Assembly: GCA_026419775.2 (NCBI GenBank)
Contig: JAOPGA020001698.1
Coordinates: 1 to 44,589 of the forward strand
DNA from: Acrasis kona
Lineage: Eukaryota > Heterolobosea > Eutetramitea > Acrasida > Acrasidae
Direction: 5' to 3'
Length of the DNA stretch: 44,589 nucleotides
The notes under the pieces were generated by a model. The model was not told the DNA's origin, ran no database searches, and saw only the letters and a program-made list of their open reading frames with translations. The translations under genes were made by a program, and so were the position numbers. Positions 8,921 through 17,852 of this stretch are shown in pieces. Position 1 is the stretch's first letter; the number at the start of each line of letters is the position of its first letter.

Positions 8921-11293
8921 ATGGAGCAGATACATGGCAACTTGTTAAATGCACTAGATATGGATGATAAAGGAAAAGTTCTTGTAAATGCATTTTTAGT
9001 GAGTTTTCTTACGGTTCTAGGAGGCGTACGCACAGTATTTATGTTGCATCGATTTGATATCGAATACTTTGAAGTCAATGGTAGCACCACAGGGTAAGAT
9101 TTTAACTGTTATCAAATAATAAGAAAAGTTCAGGAAGTGGCCTTCCATCCGTAAAATTATTTCAGCTCGCGTCTCAATGTCTGGAAAGATCACAAAAGCT
9201 TCTGAATGCGCACCAGCAAATGTTTCCTGGGTGCATCAAGAATCAACTCGCACCACTTGTAACACAGCCACAAAAATCTCAAAATGATCAAGCGCCTAAA
9301 CAACCAACAAAGAGCCCTCATTTCTCTCGTTATGGAACACCTTGGACTTACACACACAGCCCAAATAATGTACAACCTCAACCTCAACTACCAACAAGTA
9401 AAAGTGTTGGCAGAACATCTTCTTTCCAAGAACCAACCGGAAGATCTCCAGCCGTCAGATTTGCCTCCTTTAATTCGGATCCACGAAATAGTGTACCAGC
9501 CCTAAAGGATCGCATAACGGAAGAAGAATATGCCCAATTCTCAACTCAATTTCTTGCTATATCCAACAACTCACAACATGTCGACTGGTTCAACTTTGGA
9601 CGAAACCTGTCTGTGCTTAGTAATTTCAACAGAGAAGCAAAAGGCTTTGCACAAGTCCTGTTTGATGGAATGGATGCCAGAAGAGCCAAAGCCATAGAAA
9701 TGAGCGACTTTAAATTAGCAATGGGTGTGTTGTTACACGGTACATGTGAAGAAAAGATGACAAGTATGTATTCTAGAGCATGATTCAATCAATTTTTTTA
9801 TAGTGACGTGCAGAATGTTTGATCCGACAGAGAAGGGATATGTTGATAAAAGTGATTTTTGTAGAGTTCTTTACTGTGGGTACCATACTATTGAGAACAT
9901 GGGAATACATGTTCAAGATCAAAAGTTGAAGTGCGACCAGCTTTACCAAGCACTCACGCGAGGTCGTCCTCACATTTCACACAAAGACATTTATGAACTG
10001 ATCGAAAATAATAATCAAGTGGACGGAGAGCCAGTAGCACTATATGCACTAAACTTACTTGCAGACTTGGAACAACGTCAAACAAAAAGACATCGCCTCA
10101 AACCTCCTGGCACACCCATCTCTTTTGGACACGTTCACTTTCAAAAGACGTTGAGCTTAATGATTGGAATACGCTTAAGTGTACGTCATGTCATTCACTT
10201 TCTACTAACTCTAGAACAGCAAGAATGTGGTTTAAAGATCGCAAAGTCCTCAAAACTTTGTTACAGAGATTGTACATACACACAAGCATTCGACTTGCCT
10301 CGTCCTGAGGATTTTGGTAACTGGAACGAGACCTACCTTCACCTCGGAGAACACTACCGCTTCGTGGATTACGCACCTTTAGTTTTCTACAGCATTAGAA
10401 AGTTGTTTGACGTAACCGAAAGAGAGTATGCAGTAAGTCGTTCGCTTTGCATCATTAATCATTTGTAGATGGCTTTTGGACCAGAACAGTTTGTTGGAAA
10501 CCTTCTCTTGAGCAACATGACCACCATGAGCGAAAAGATCACGGACGGAAAGTCAGGAAACTTTTTCTTTTACACACACGATGGATACTTTTTATGCAAA
10601 ACCATTTCAACGTAACGCCATCTTCCAACCACACACAAACATTAACACTAAAAGAGGAGAACTAGAAACATTTAAAACATTGCTTCCAAAGTACTTTGAA
10701 GTGAGTGGTGTCATGATTGATTTTCATCATTAACATTATAGTATTGTCGAAGTAATCCAAAAACAATGCTCGCAAGATTCTACGGCCTTCACGAACTTAA
10801 TCAGGTGCCTGTGGTCGTCATGGGAAATGTTTTTGAGACCAACCGAAGATTACATCAAGTGTATGATTTGAAGGGATCCACACACGGAAGAACCAATCCA
10901 TCAGGAATAGGAGTGCTCAAGGATTTGGATTGGTTAGACAACAAGTCAAAAATAAAAATAAAAAATGAGGATCGGACCAGGTTGTTAATGCAAATTGAAA
11001 AAGACGTCAAGTTCCTTGAATTAAACAACATAATTGATTATAGTCTTCTTGTAGGAATTCATCGTTCTGATCTTTGCTTGAACAATGTGACTGATGGTGG
11101 TGTGTTGAGCGAAGATGGTAAAGAAGTCTATTATATGGGCATCATCGACACGTTGATAACGTATGGAGATAAGAAGGCGTTGGAACATCACTTTAAGAGC
11201 TTTTTGACTGGTAACGAACATGGAAAGAGTGTTGTTCCTCCAAACGAATACGCATCAAGATTCTTGCTGTTTACTGGTTCGTTCGTGTTTTGA
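8921..11293 (+). CDS. Phosphatidylinositol-4-phosphate 5-kinase with N-terminal EF-hand (NCS-like) module, six exons
   Basis: Exons 8921-9093, 9129-9763, 9804-10432, 10469-10611, 10655-10700 and 10742-11293 sum to 2178 nt (725 aa); introns are 35, 40, 36, 43 and 41 nt. The C-terminal half is a PIP kinase core: SFGHVHFQKTLSLMIGIR, GPEQFVGNLLLSNM, the ATP-lysine segment FFFYTHDGYFLCKT, RFYGLH, VYDLKGSTHGR, NIIDYSLLVGIH and YYMGIIDTLITYG. The activation loop reads KKALEHHFKSF; the Glu after Leu matches type I PIP5Ks rather than PIP4Ks (Ala), so the substrate is probably PI4P and the product PI(4,5)P2. The N-terminal half has EF-hand-like segments: LDMDDKGKVLVNAF in exon 1, FDGMDARRAKAIEMSDFKLA, and CRMFDPTEKGYVDKSDF, with the spacing of neuronal calcium sensors. 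The loops are degenerate, so Ca2+ binding is uncertain. Confidence 0.9.
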
Positions 11294-11577
11294 ATAAAAT
11301 TGTATTTGACCAAACCATGTTTAGATATCTCAGTATCTTGTGATTTAGAGTGCTCTAGCTTGTTGTTGGAATGATGCGTCGAACTATAAATTGATTGAAT
11401 AGCCATTTTGATTAGGCTATTGATAGAGTTTTTGATTCTATCTTAAGACTAGTTGTCTATAGATGTATAATTCAGAATAGATATATAAATGAAACATTCA
11501 TTCCGTCCCTAAAAAATTCAAACAAAAGCATTACAAGTAGTATATACGACCACACATTGGTGTACCCACTACATCTT

Positions 11578-12009
11578 ATGGGTTTATTTTCTAGTCTGAG
11601 GCTTACGCTATCAAGGCCTAATCATTCATGCAGTTATAATTGTGACGACGAAGCGTCGACCATAAAAGATATTCTGATACAATTAGAGTGTGAAAGGGAG
11701 AAAGTCAGAGAACTATCTGCTTTTAATTCAAAAGATCAAAAGAAAATACTCGTCAATGTAAATAACAAACTACACATTATTAACATGTTGCTGCTTCAAA
11801 TGCAGGAGCTTACGGATGAACTACGCGATACCACTGTTCTCAAAGAGATGGTGATGCGCAGGGAGCGTGTTCACAACCAACTTTTAGAAGACTTAAAGCC
11901 CTACTACGTAATGCAAGAAAGAACGACTGAAAGGGTATGTACAAAAAAAATAAGGTCAAAAAGAGTAAGATTCAGCCAGACAGAAGAATTCTTCGACTTG
12001 GTCATGTAG
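11578..12009 (+). CDS. Small coiled-coil protein with predicted N-myristoylation signal
   Basis: The frame is open from 11557 but the first ATG is at 11578, giving 143 aa that begin MGLFSSLRL. Gly2 with Ser at position 6 is a standard N-myristoyltransferase recognition pattern, followed by a basic patch, which suggests membrane tethering. Residues about 30-105 are strongly helical and heptad-like (LIQLECEREKVRELS, LLLQMQELTDELRD). The C-terminus is basic and contains KRVRF, which fits the RVxF docking motif of protein phosphatase 1. No family recognised; function is unknown. It sits about 280 nt downstream of the PIP5K gene on the same strand and 140 nt before the next gene. Confidence 0.6.
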   Translation: MGLFSSLRLTLSRPNHSCSYNCDDEASTIKDILIQLECEREKVRELSAFNSKDQKKILVNVNNKLHIINMLLLQMQELTDELRDTTVLKEMVMRRERVHNQLLEDLKPYYVMQERTTERVCTKKIRSKRVRFSQTEEFFDLVM

Positions 12010-12148
12010 TAAAATCTAATGTAAAAATGTAAATTGTATGATATCATTAAAAACTATTCGACCACCAAACATTGTGTAAATGTCAGACTCTACTACTTCA
12101 GAGTCTTTGTCTAGGGATATCTGATTGTAAAACTCTTGTCAACTAAAA

Positions 12149-14544
12149 ATGAATTCTACTCATCTTGGTGATCAGGCGCACCATTTATACACTTCTACAG
12201 ATTGTAGAAACAGGTTGCGCAAAGTACAAAATTTATGTACTTCGTTGGAGATTGGAGGAATGCTTTTTGTAGCAGGACTAGATGGAGAGGATCATTGTAC
12301 GCACTATTAATTTATTAAACAACAACTTGATTTAGTAGGATCTACAAAAGCTATAAACTTCTTATTTAGCGGTATCAGTGGTGTGCATGTCCAAGCCCCT
12401 ATACTCTATCAAGAGTGTTTCGACGACTTGGTCGTACTGGTAACTATTCACTTGATTTTAATCTAAATTATCAAGATTACTGACCATAGCATCAAAGTGC
12501 TCTGCAATCCCACCAACATTAAATTAATCTCCAACTTAACTAGCACTTGTGAAAACATCGAGCTGTATAGCATGGATCAGGTTGAATATGACACTGATAA
12601 GGATGCAGCTGAGGATTTTAAGATTATTAATTTCATCAACATGGTGCAATCGCTATCGGTGAAGCATATCGGAATACCCGTGACACCAACCACAAAAGAT
12701 CCACACGGATCTAGATTTGAAATCGAAAAGTGGCCACTCATCCAATCATATGGTCTGGAGAGTAAGTTACAACAATTTCACAAAATTATTTACCATTAGA
12801 TTATCGAACCGGCCAGTTCTTCTCCATGGCCTACAAGGTAGAAAAGATTTACACACACTTGGAGGCATTATACAAGGTGGTTGACTCACAAGCACTCAAA
12901 ATGACTTGTAGCGGTAACCTATCCCTATTTACGTAAATTAAATCCATTCCGTTCCATTCACATTGTTAGAAAACACTGGAATGATGTATTGAGCAACGTT
13001 GACTCTTACATTGATCCATTAGACAAGGATGCCAATGACTCCAAAAATGATTTGATTCGATTTGGAAATCAAACGGAGGAGGTTTTACTAGAGCCCATGA
13101 CCACGTATGTACAAGAATGATTTGAACGTTAATTTATTTTAGGTACTACGAATATGCATTGATGCAAAATTCATTTTTACAAGATGTAATCACAATTGAT
13201 AAGTGCTACAGAATGAGTCCATCACAAGTTGTAGATTATTCTCCAAGGTTACTTTTTGGATCCCATACCACCCCCACCCACGAATCAAAATCGAACATTG
13301 AGAACACAATTAATAAATCTAATCGTCCATGTCCATTGTTCATAATGAGAGCTATGGATCCAATGAGCCCGATTAGTTGTTCAAGAAGTTATTTTTTGAG
13401 TACTGGAAAGCTACAACATGATGTGGTTGTAAAGAACAAGTTGATTATTAATAAACAAGATGAAGAGGCAGTCCAGTTATATACTGAATCTATTGCCAAT
13501 CATCATTTGTTGTTACAGAGTACTTATGTTCGCTTGTGTAAGCTACATGTTCAGTTATGTGAGTTCATTGTGGGCACACATGACCAGACGATTAGTAATC
13601 TTGTTGAATTGCAGCAAAAGGCGAGGGATTTGAGTGCATTGGATGTTAGTGTTCGTGTGGTTGATTTGGATCTAACAGTTCAACCAAAGCCACCGCTGCA
13701 GCAGTTGAGCGATTATGGTGTGGTCAATCTATCTTTATCTGTGCAAATAGAAGAATATACCATAGAATATGCTGATACTGTGGCATATGATAGGGGAGTA
13801 GTTGGAAAATCCTCTTGTGGCTATGTCAATATCACTCATCACATTCCTATGTTCACTTTTTGGACAGGGGATTATGCTGAGGAAGTATCTATCCGTGACA
13901 TCAAGAACTTGTTATTTAACAGAATAAAATCACAAAAGTTTATTCACCCTGTCATGGGGGAACTACTACAAAATACAGATTCTAATAGTGTTCGACTGTT
14001 GTTTGGTGTTGGTAATTATAGTGCTGAAATATTGATAGGTGACGTCAATATGCTGATATTTCAAAGAGGAATAGCAGCTCTTGGTAAAAGATTAGGTGTG
14101 GCTATTCTATACTTTGAAAATCTGACACACATTACTTTCTACGAAGATGACTACAATAATCTAACTGCTATCATGTTAGAACATGATGCCTCTTTTTCAT
14201 TCGCTCCTATTGTTCCTCAACTAGATAATAATAATAACTCCTTGTTGCTGTATCTTGTCCATGGATCGTCCATAAAATTCCAATTTGTTACAAGAATCTT
14301 AAATGAATGGAGGGCATGGTGTCAAGACAAAAACGTACCATTCTCAACAATAAACATATCGCAGTTGCCATCTTGTTACAAAAAACCATTCAAGTGTCTA
14401 CTTGAACAACTAAAATCTAGTAAAAATGACCCAAAATCAATTCATGGTATTTATCAAAATGCTGCACAAGACTTGTACAATGATCGTGTTGAATTTGGTG
14501 AATTTATTAACGAACGTATGCAGACTAGAGATTATGTTGTTTAA
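12149..14544 (+). CDS. Six-exon protein of uncertain family, possibly DAAF9/Shulin-like
   Basis: Exons 12149-12296, 12336-12439, 12476-12761, 12800-12932, 12970-13104 and 13143-14544 total 2208 nt, 735 aa; introns are 39, 36, 38, 37 and 38 nt. Start MNSTHLGDQAHHLY. Exon 1-2 encode LFVAGLDGEDH-LGSTKAINFLFSGISG, exon 3-4 KWPLIQSYGLENYRTGQFF; the long last exon has alternating strand/helix content, with no signal peptide, membrane span or catalytic motif. The order of these segments recalls DAAF9 (C20orf194/Shulin), a factor that packages outer-arm dynein, but this is a memory-based impression, and the protein would be shorter than the human one. The gene structure is much more secure than the name. 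Its stop codon overlaps the stop of the convergent BTB gene. Confidence 0.75.
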
Positions 14545-15431
14545 ACATCAAGATGATTGTTTTGGTTATTGCCTGGAATAAGCTCAAAAGGGGGTCGAGT
14601 TAATTTGTCCCATGTTTTGATTAGTGTGACATCAACTATTTTCAGATTCATTGTAAAGGAACACTCATGAAAGACAGTATCGCAGCACAATATATTGTTT
14701 TTTGTATGGTTTGGTTTAAATATTAATGTTTCCTTTACTACATCGCTTATGGTTTTTGATTTGTTACTTATTAATGGATATTCCAAATGAAACTCAACAG
14801 CAAGCTCTATAACATGATAGATATTTTCTAAAAGAAATGTGAATTTGGTCTGATGAGGTTTCCCATTGCCCTTCTTTTTGACTTGAATATATAAGCGAAT
14901 ATCAATCCCAAATACAACAAAAGGCTGTGAAAAACTAACCAAGATTACTCTCCCCCGTTTTGATTTACTTGCTGGGTTATTCATTGTTACATTGAATGAT
15001 GTGGTGAAGTCTTGATTTATAAGATCCAAAAAATCTCTGTGTATTTTCAACTCCTCGAAGTAGTTCATACTTTTCTCTAGACCATAAAATTGCACTTCCT
15101 CGATAAGTTGTACTCTTTCAATTGCATTCAATTGGGCAATACGCATAGACATATCATTACCACGAAGATGACCTAAAATCAGATCAAAGTTAGCAGGATC
15201 TCTGTCAATGAATAGAGAGCCATCCCTCTGAAGACGTACTGTGTTGAAATTGTTGCCAAACAAGATTGAAAAATAACTGTCTGGAGCTGAAGTTAATGTT
15301 GATATACTTGTAGTGAACTCTTTCCCCCCTACGTTTAACACAAGTGGATCGTTTGGTTGGAGTTCAGCTTTATAATGTTTACTTCTAGCATCATAAGCAA
15401 CTACATCAACCTGTTCTATCAATCTCTTCAT
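14541..15431 (-). CDS. BTB/POZ (KCTD-like T1) domain protein
   Basis: 296-aa intronless gene. Residues about 28-125 form a potassium-channel-tetramerisation type BTB domain: DPLVLNVGGKEFTTSISTL, then SYFSILFGN, RDGSLFIDRDPANFDLILGHL and LIEEVQFYGLEKS. KCTD proteins oligomerise through this domain and often act as Cullin-3 adaptors or signalling scaffolds. The following ~170 residues are beta-rich (KRGRVILVSFSQPFVVFGID) and not recognised; they probably form the target-binding domain. No ion-channel membrane segments are present. Its TAA stop (reverse of 14541-14543) interlocks with the plus-strand TAA ending at 14544, so 3' UTRs of the two genes must overlap. Confidence 0.88.
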   Translation of the reverse strand: MKRLIEQVDVVAYDARSKHYKAELQPNDPLVLNVGGKEFTTSISTLTSAPDSYFSILFGNNFNTVRLQRDGSLFIDRDPANFDLILGHLRGNDMSMRIAQLNAIERVQLIEEVQFYGLEKSMNYFEELKIHRDFLDLINQDFTTSFNVTMNNPASKSKRGRVILVSFSQPFVVFGIDIRLYIQVKKKGNGKPHQTKFTFLLENIYHVIELAVEFHLEYPLISNKSKTISDVVKETLIFKPNHTKNNILCCDTVFHECSFTMNLKIVDVTLIKTWDKLTRPPFELIPGNNQNNHLDV

Positions 15432-15564
15432 TGTTTTTCAGTGATGGATGACTCCAGTTATAATTTCGTTTAAGTAGCTATTATTAGTTCTTAAGTTTAA
15501 CACCACCACAAGACCAAGAGACAAAGTTAAATAAAAGTAACAAGAGTTTGTAAAATCAAAAAAT

Positions 15565-15897
15565 TTATCTGGACGGCTTAAAGTTCTTGACTAGAGATTT
15601 TGCACCCTTGTTGATGTCCTCGCTAGCCGAATCCACTACGTCACCCGTCATGTCACCAACCAAGACCAGCAATAAGATCTCAATTGTCTCAAAATCTTCA
15701 ATCTTTTTCCTTTTTGATTTAAAGTTTTAAAATTCTCTTATTATTCCTCCTCTCCACCTTCATCACCCGCAATATTCTTGACTGTTTTGGCTGCTCTCAC
15801 TCCGTGTCCAATGGTTGTGGTGGCGGTGTTAACGGTCTTCGATAACACTCCCAAAGCACCCTGCACCTGGTAACTTGATGTTCGATAAGGCTTGCAT
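15565..15897 (-). CDS. Cluster of two tiny amphipathic ORFs (tentative)
   Basis: Two short protein-like readings lie in tandem. One, 15565-15651, starts MTGDVVDSASEDINKGAKSL and ends VKNFKPSR (28 aa; the frame is open about 25 codons further upstream). The other ends at the stop 15741-15743 and reads LSKTVNTATTTIGHGVRAAK, TVKNIAGDEGGEEE. An ATG at 15897 (MQALSNIKLPGAG) would join it only with a one-base frame change at a GGG, or through an intron that ends at CCAG or GCAG near 15880. Both peptides share a V..A...I..G...(K)..VKN spacing typical of amphipathic helices. They could be small paralogous genes, one gene with undetected introns, or remnants. Confidence 0.3.
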
Positions 15898-16250
15898 TCC
15901 TTCCAAAGTAATTACCATCCTTTTTAATTTTGACACAACTTTTGAATAATAAAGGAACCTGCGTCAAGAAGAATTTCCAAGAATTGTATTATCATATCCG
16001 AAATTAGCATTCTAATCGTCGCACGTTTGGATATTGAGATTTGTGAATCATTGTGGTCAGACAGGATTGTCAATTAATTTTGCCGCAGAAGTATAACGAG
16101 CAGCAATGTCCCAATATAAAGCTTCGTTGCATACTTTATTGAACCATTTAAAGATATTTAGGTACACTTAGATGTGGAGATATGAAATCAGAACAAAAAG
16201 AAACACATTGTTTGTTTGAAATATTTTTTAATCGTTGTTCAATATTCTCT
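15898..16250. other. Intergenic stretch, no gene seen
   Basis: AT-rich sequence between the small ORFs and the 3' end of the secreted-protein gene. I see no tRNA, repeat or coding frame of note. Confidence 0.5.
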
Positions 16251-17120
16251 TCAATGAGGTACTTTGGCGCTGTTGTCTCCGACTACTCTTTTAGCACTAG
16301 CTGCATTGAATGCTCTGTTGTGTGTCTTGACGCATCCGTTACATCTCATGCAATATGCTTCAGCTAACTTGGCTTGCATGTCATCTAACTCTGATGCTAC
16401 TTGGCAGCGATCGACATTTGCATAGTAGAAGAATCTCTGTTTGCAACCTCCATCGAAGTGCAGTTGACCTGCAACTTGACTCGTGCAATCAAGGCGACAA
16501 GATGCAGCAAGTTTGAGGTTCTTAGATAAGAAATAGTTGGATTGATATCTTGTGTTTCCTCCACCAACATGTTTATTTTTTTCAATATCACCAAAAGGAC
16601 ATTGTATTGGTGATTTATCGTCAACGAATGCTTGGACCCATCTTCCGCCAAATGTTGGCATGGGCACTCTTGTAGGCGCGTTCGGCAGGAAGGTTGGTCT
16701 AGGCAACCTTGTGCTCAAGTGCGGCAGAGTGGTGGTTGGTAATAATGGCATTCTTGTGCTTGTTGGTGTTGTCCCAGTAGGTAGGTTGGGTCTTGGTAGT
16801 AGTGAGTTGAATGTAGGTAAGGGTAGTCTTGGTGGTAATGTGCTGGGTAAGGGTAGTCTTGTGCTTGTTGGTCGATCAACAGTTGGGATTTTAGTAGTGG
16901 TTGGTGGTGATGTAGTTGTAAGCTGAGGTATTGGCTCCGATGGGGCTTCAAACATAGGTTGGGAATCTATGTTAAAAAAAGATTGAATATCTTGTGTGTT
17001 TATTGCCGTGCCTATTTCCCGGGACATGATTATTGGTTCACCAGCGAAGACAACACACAACAAACTGAGTAACACCAAAGACACCACAGCCCTCATTGTT
17101 TTTGTGTTGAATTTCGACAT
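16251..17120 (-). CDS. Secreted Pro/Thr-rich protein with C-terminal eight-Cys domain
   Basis: 289 aa (or 281 if the second Met, MRAVVSLVLL, is used). A clear signal peptide ends near VFA-GEP. Residues about 65-175 are a mucin-like linker dominated by Pro, Thr, Leu and Arg with imperfect repeats (TSTRLPLP, TSTRMPLLP, LSTRLPRPTF, PTRVPMPTF), likely O-glycosylated and rod-like. The last ~110 residues carry eight cysteines: QCPF, SCRLDC, GGCKQ, DRCQ and YCMRCNGC, suggesting a disulfide-bonded globular domain. I recognise no family. Plausible roles are cell-surface, extracellular-matrix or cyst/spore-wall protein, but nothing in the sequence decides among them. No introns. Confidence 0.85.
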   Translation of the reverse strand: MSKFNTKTMRAVVSLVLLSLLCVVFAGEPIIMSREIGTAINTQDIQSFFNIDSQPMFEAPSEPIPQLTTTSPPTTTKIPTVDRPTSTRLPLPSTLPPRLPLPTFNSLLPRPNLPTGTTPTSTRMPLLPTTTLPHLSTRLPRPTFLPNAPTRVPMPTFGGRWVQAFVDDKSPIQCPFGDIEKNKHVGGGNTRYQSNYFLSKNLKLAASCRLDCTSQVAGQLHFDGGCKQRFFYYANVDRCQVASELDDMQAKLAEAYCMRCNGCVKTHNRAFNAASAKRVVGDNSAKVPH

Positions 17121-17215
17121 TTGAAATATTGTTCTATTCGCAAATTAACTATCTAATAACCAATGACGATGGTGAAATAGAATGACAAGCACATCCTTTT
17201 TAGTATATAAAACAA

Positions 17216-17847
17216 TTAGACAAAGGAAATAAGTTGACTACATGATGTTGTCTCCTCTTTGATAAAAGTTTTTCTTGTTGTTGTTTCGTACTCTTGATAA
17301 GCATTCCTAATGTATTAGTGTTGGTTCATGATGATTACTTACATGTAGTATTGAACGCACGGATCATTTTGACCCATCTCAACGGCAGTGTCGGACAAGT
17401 TTATAAACTTGAGCGATGTGAATGAATGGGTGATGATGTGTGGCGCCGTTATTAATTACAAATAAACATTTTTGATAGCATGTTTCTGACCATGAGAGTA
17501 ACAGTTGATACAATTCTGCTTTCCAAAACCATACAGCAGATTCCAACAATTCCATGCTTTTCTTGGGTAATATGCCTGACGATTCCACAAGTCTCATGCA
17601 ATACAAACTTTCTCGGTAGTCGAAATTAACACGGAATAGCAGACCCAAAATTAATGCGAGGTACAGTTCAGTTGTTGCTATAATAAATATGCATACATTT
17701 AATGTCACTATCTTTCTGTTGGATGCAGAATACTTGTTGAGATTGTGTGTATGCTTTATTGTACTCTTTTGTAAATATAGCAAACCTAATCTTAACTTGC
17801 ACAAAGGTAATAGGGATAATCTCTCTATAACAGAGATAGTGCGCCAT
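17216..17847 (-). CDS. Small helical-repeat (TPR-like) protein, probable four exons
   Basis: Proposed exons 17709-17847, 17460-17677, 17343-17407 and 17216-17306 give 513 nt, 170 aa. The 36-nt intron 17307-17342 (GTAAGT, CTAATAC branch, TTAG) is convincing. The 52-nt intron 17408-17459 is likely; the 31-nt intron 17678-17708 is a best guess among several joins that fix the frame. The product is helical, with TPR-like phrases (ALILGLLFRVNFDYRESLYC, MRLVESSGILPKKS, ELLESAVWFWKAELYQLLLS). The start ATG at 17847 lies only 5 nt after the stop of the upstream PPR gene on the same strand. The true start could instead be internal. No family name assigned. Confidence 0.5.
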
Positions 17848-17852
17848 TAATA

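Noticed and set aside
9128..9178. Additional 15-nt intron GTAAAATTATTTCAG in the PIP5K gene
   Set aside because: Too short for splicing, and the reading frame is open through it (GLPSVKLFQLASQC).
16552..16926. 124-codon plus-strand ORF rich in Gly and Val
   Set aside because: It is the antisense shadow of the Pro/Thr repeats of the secreted-protein gene.
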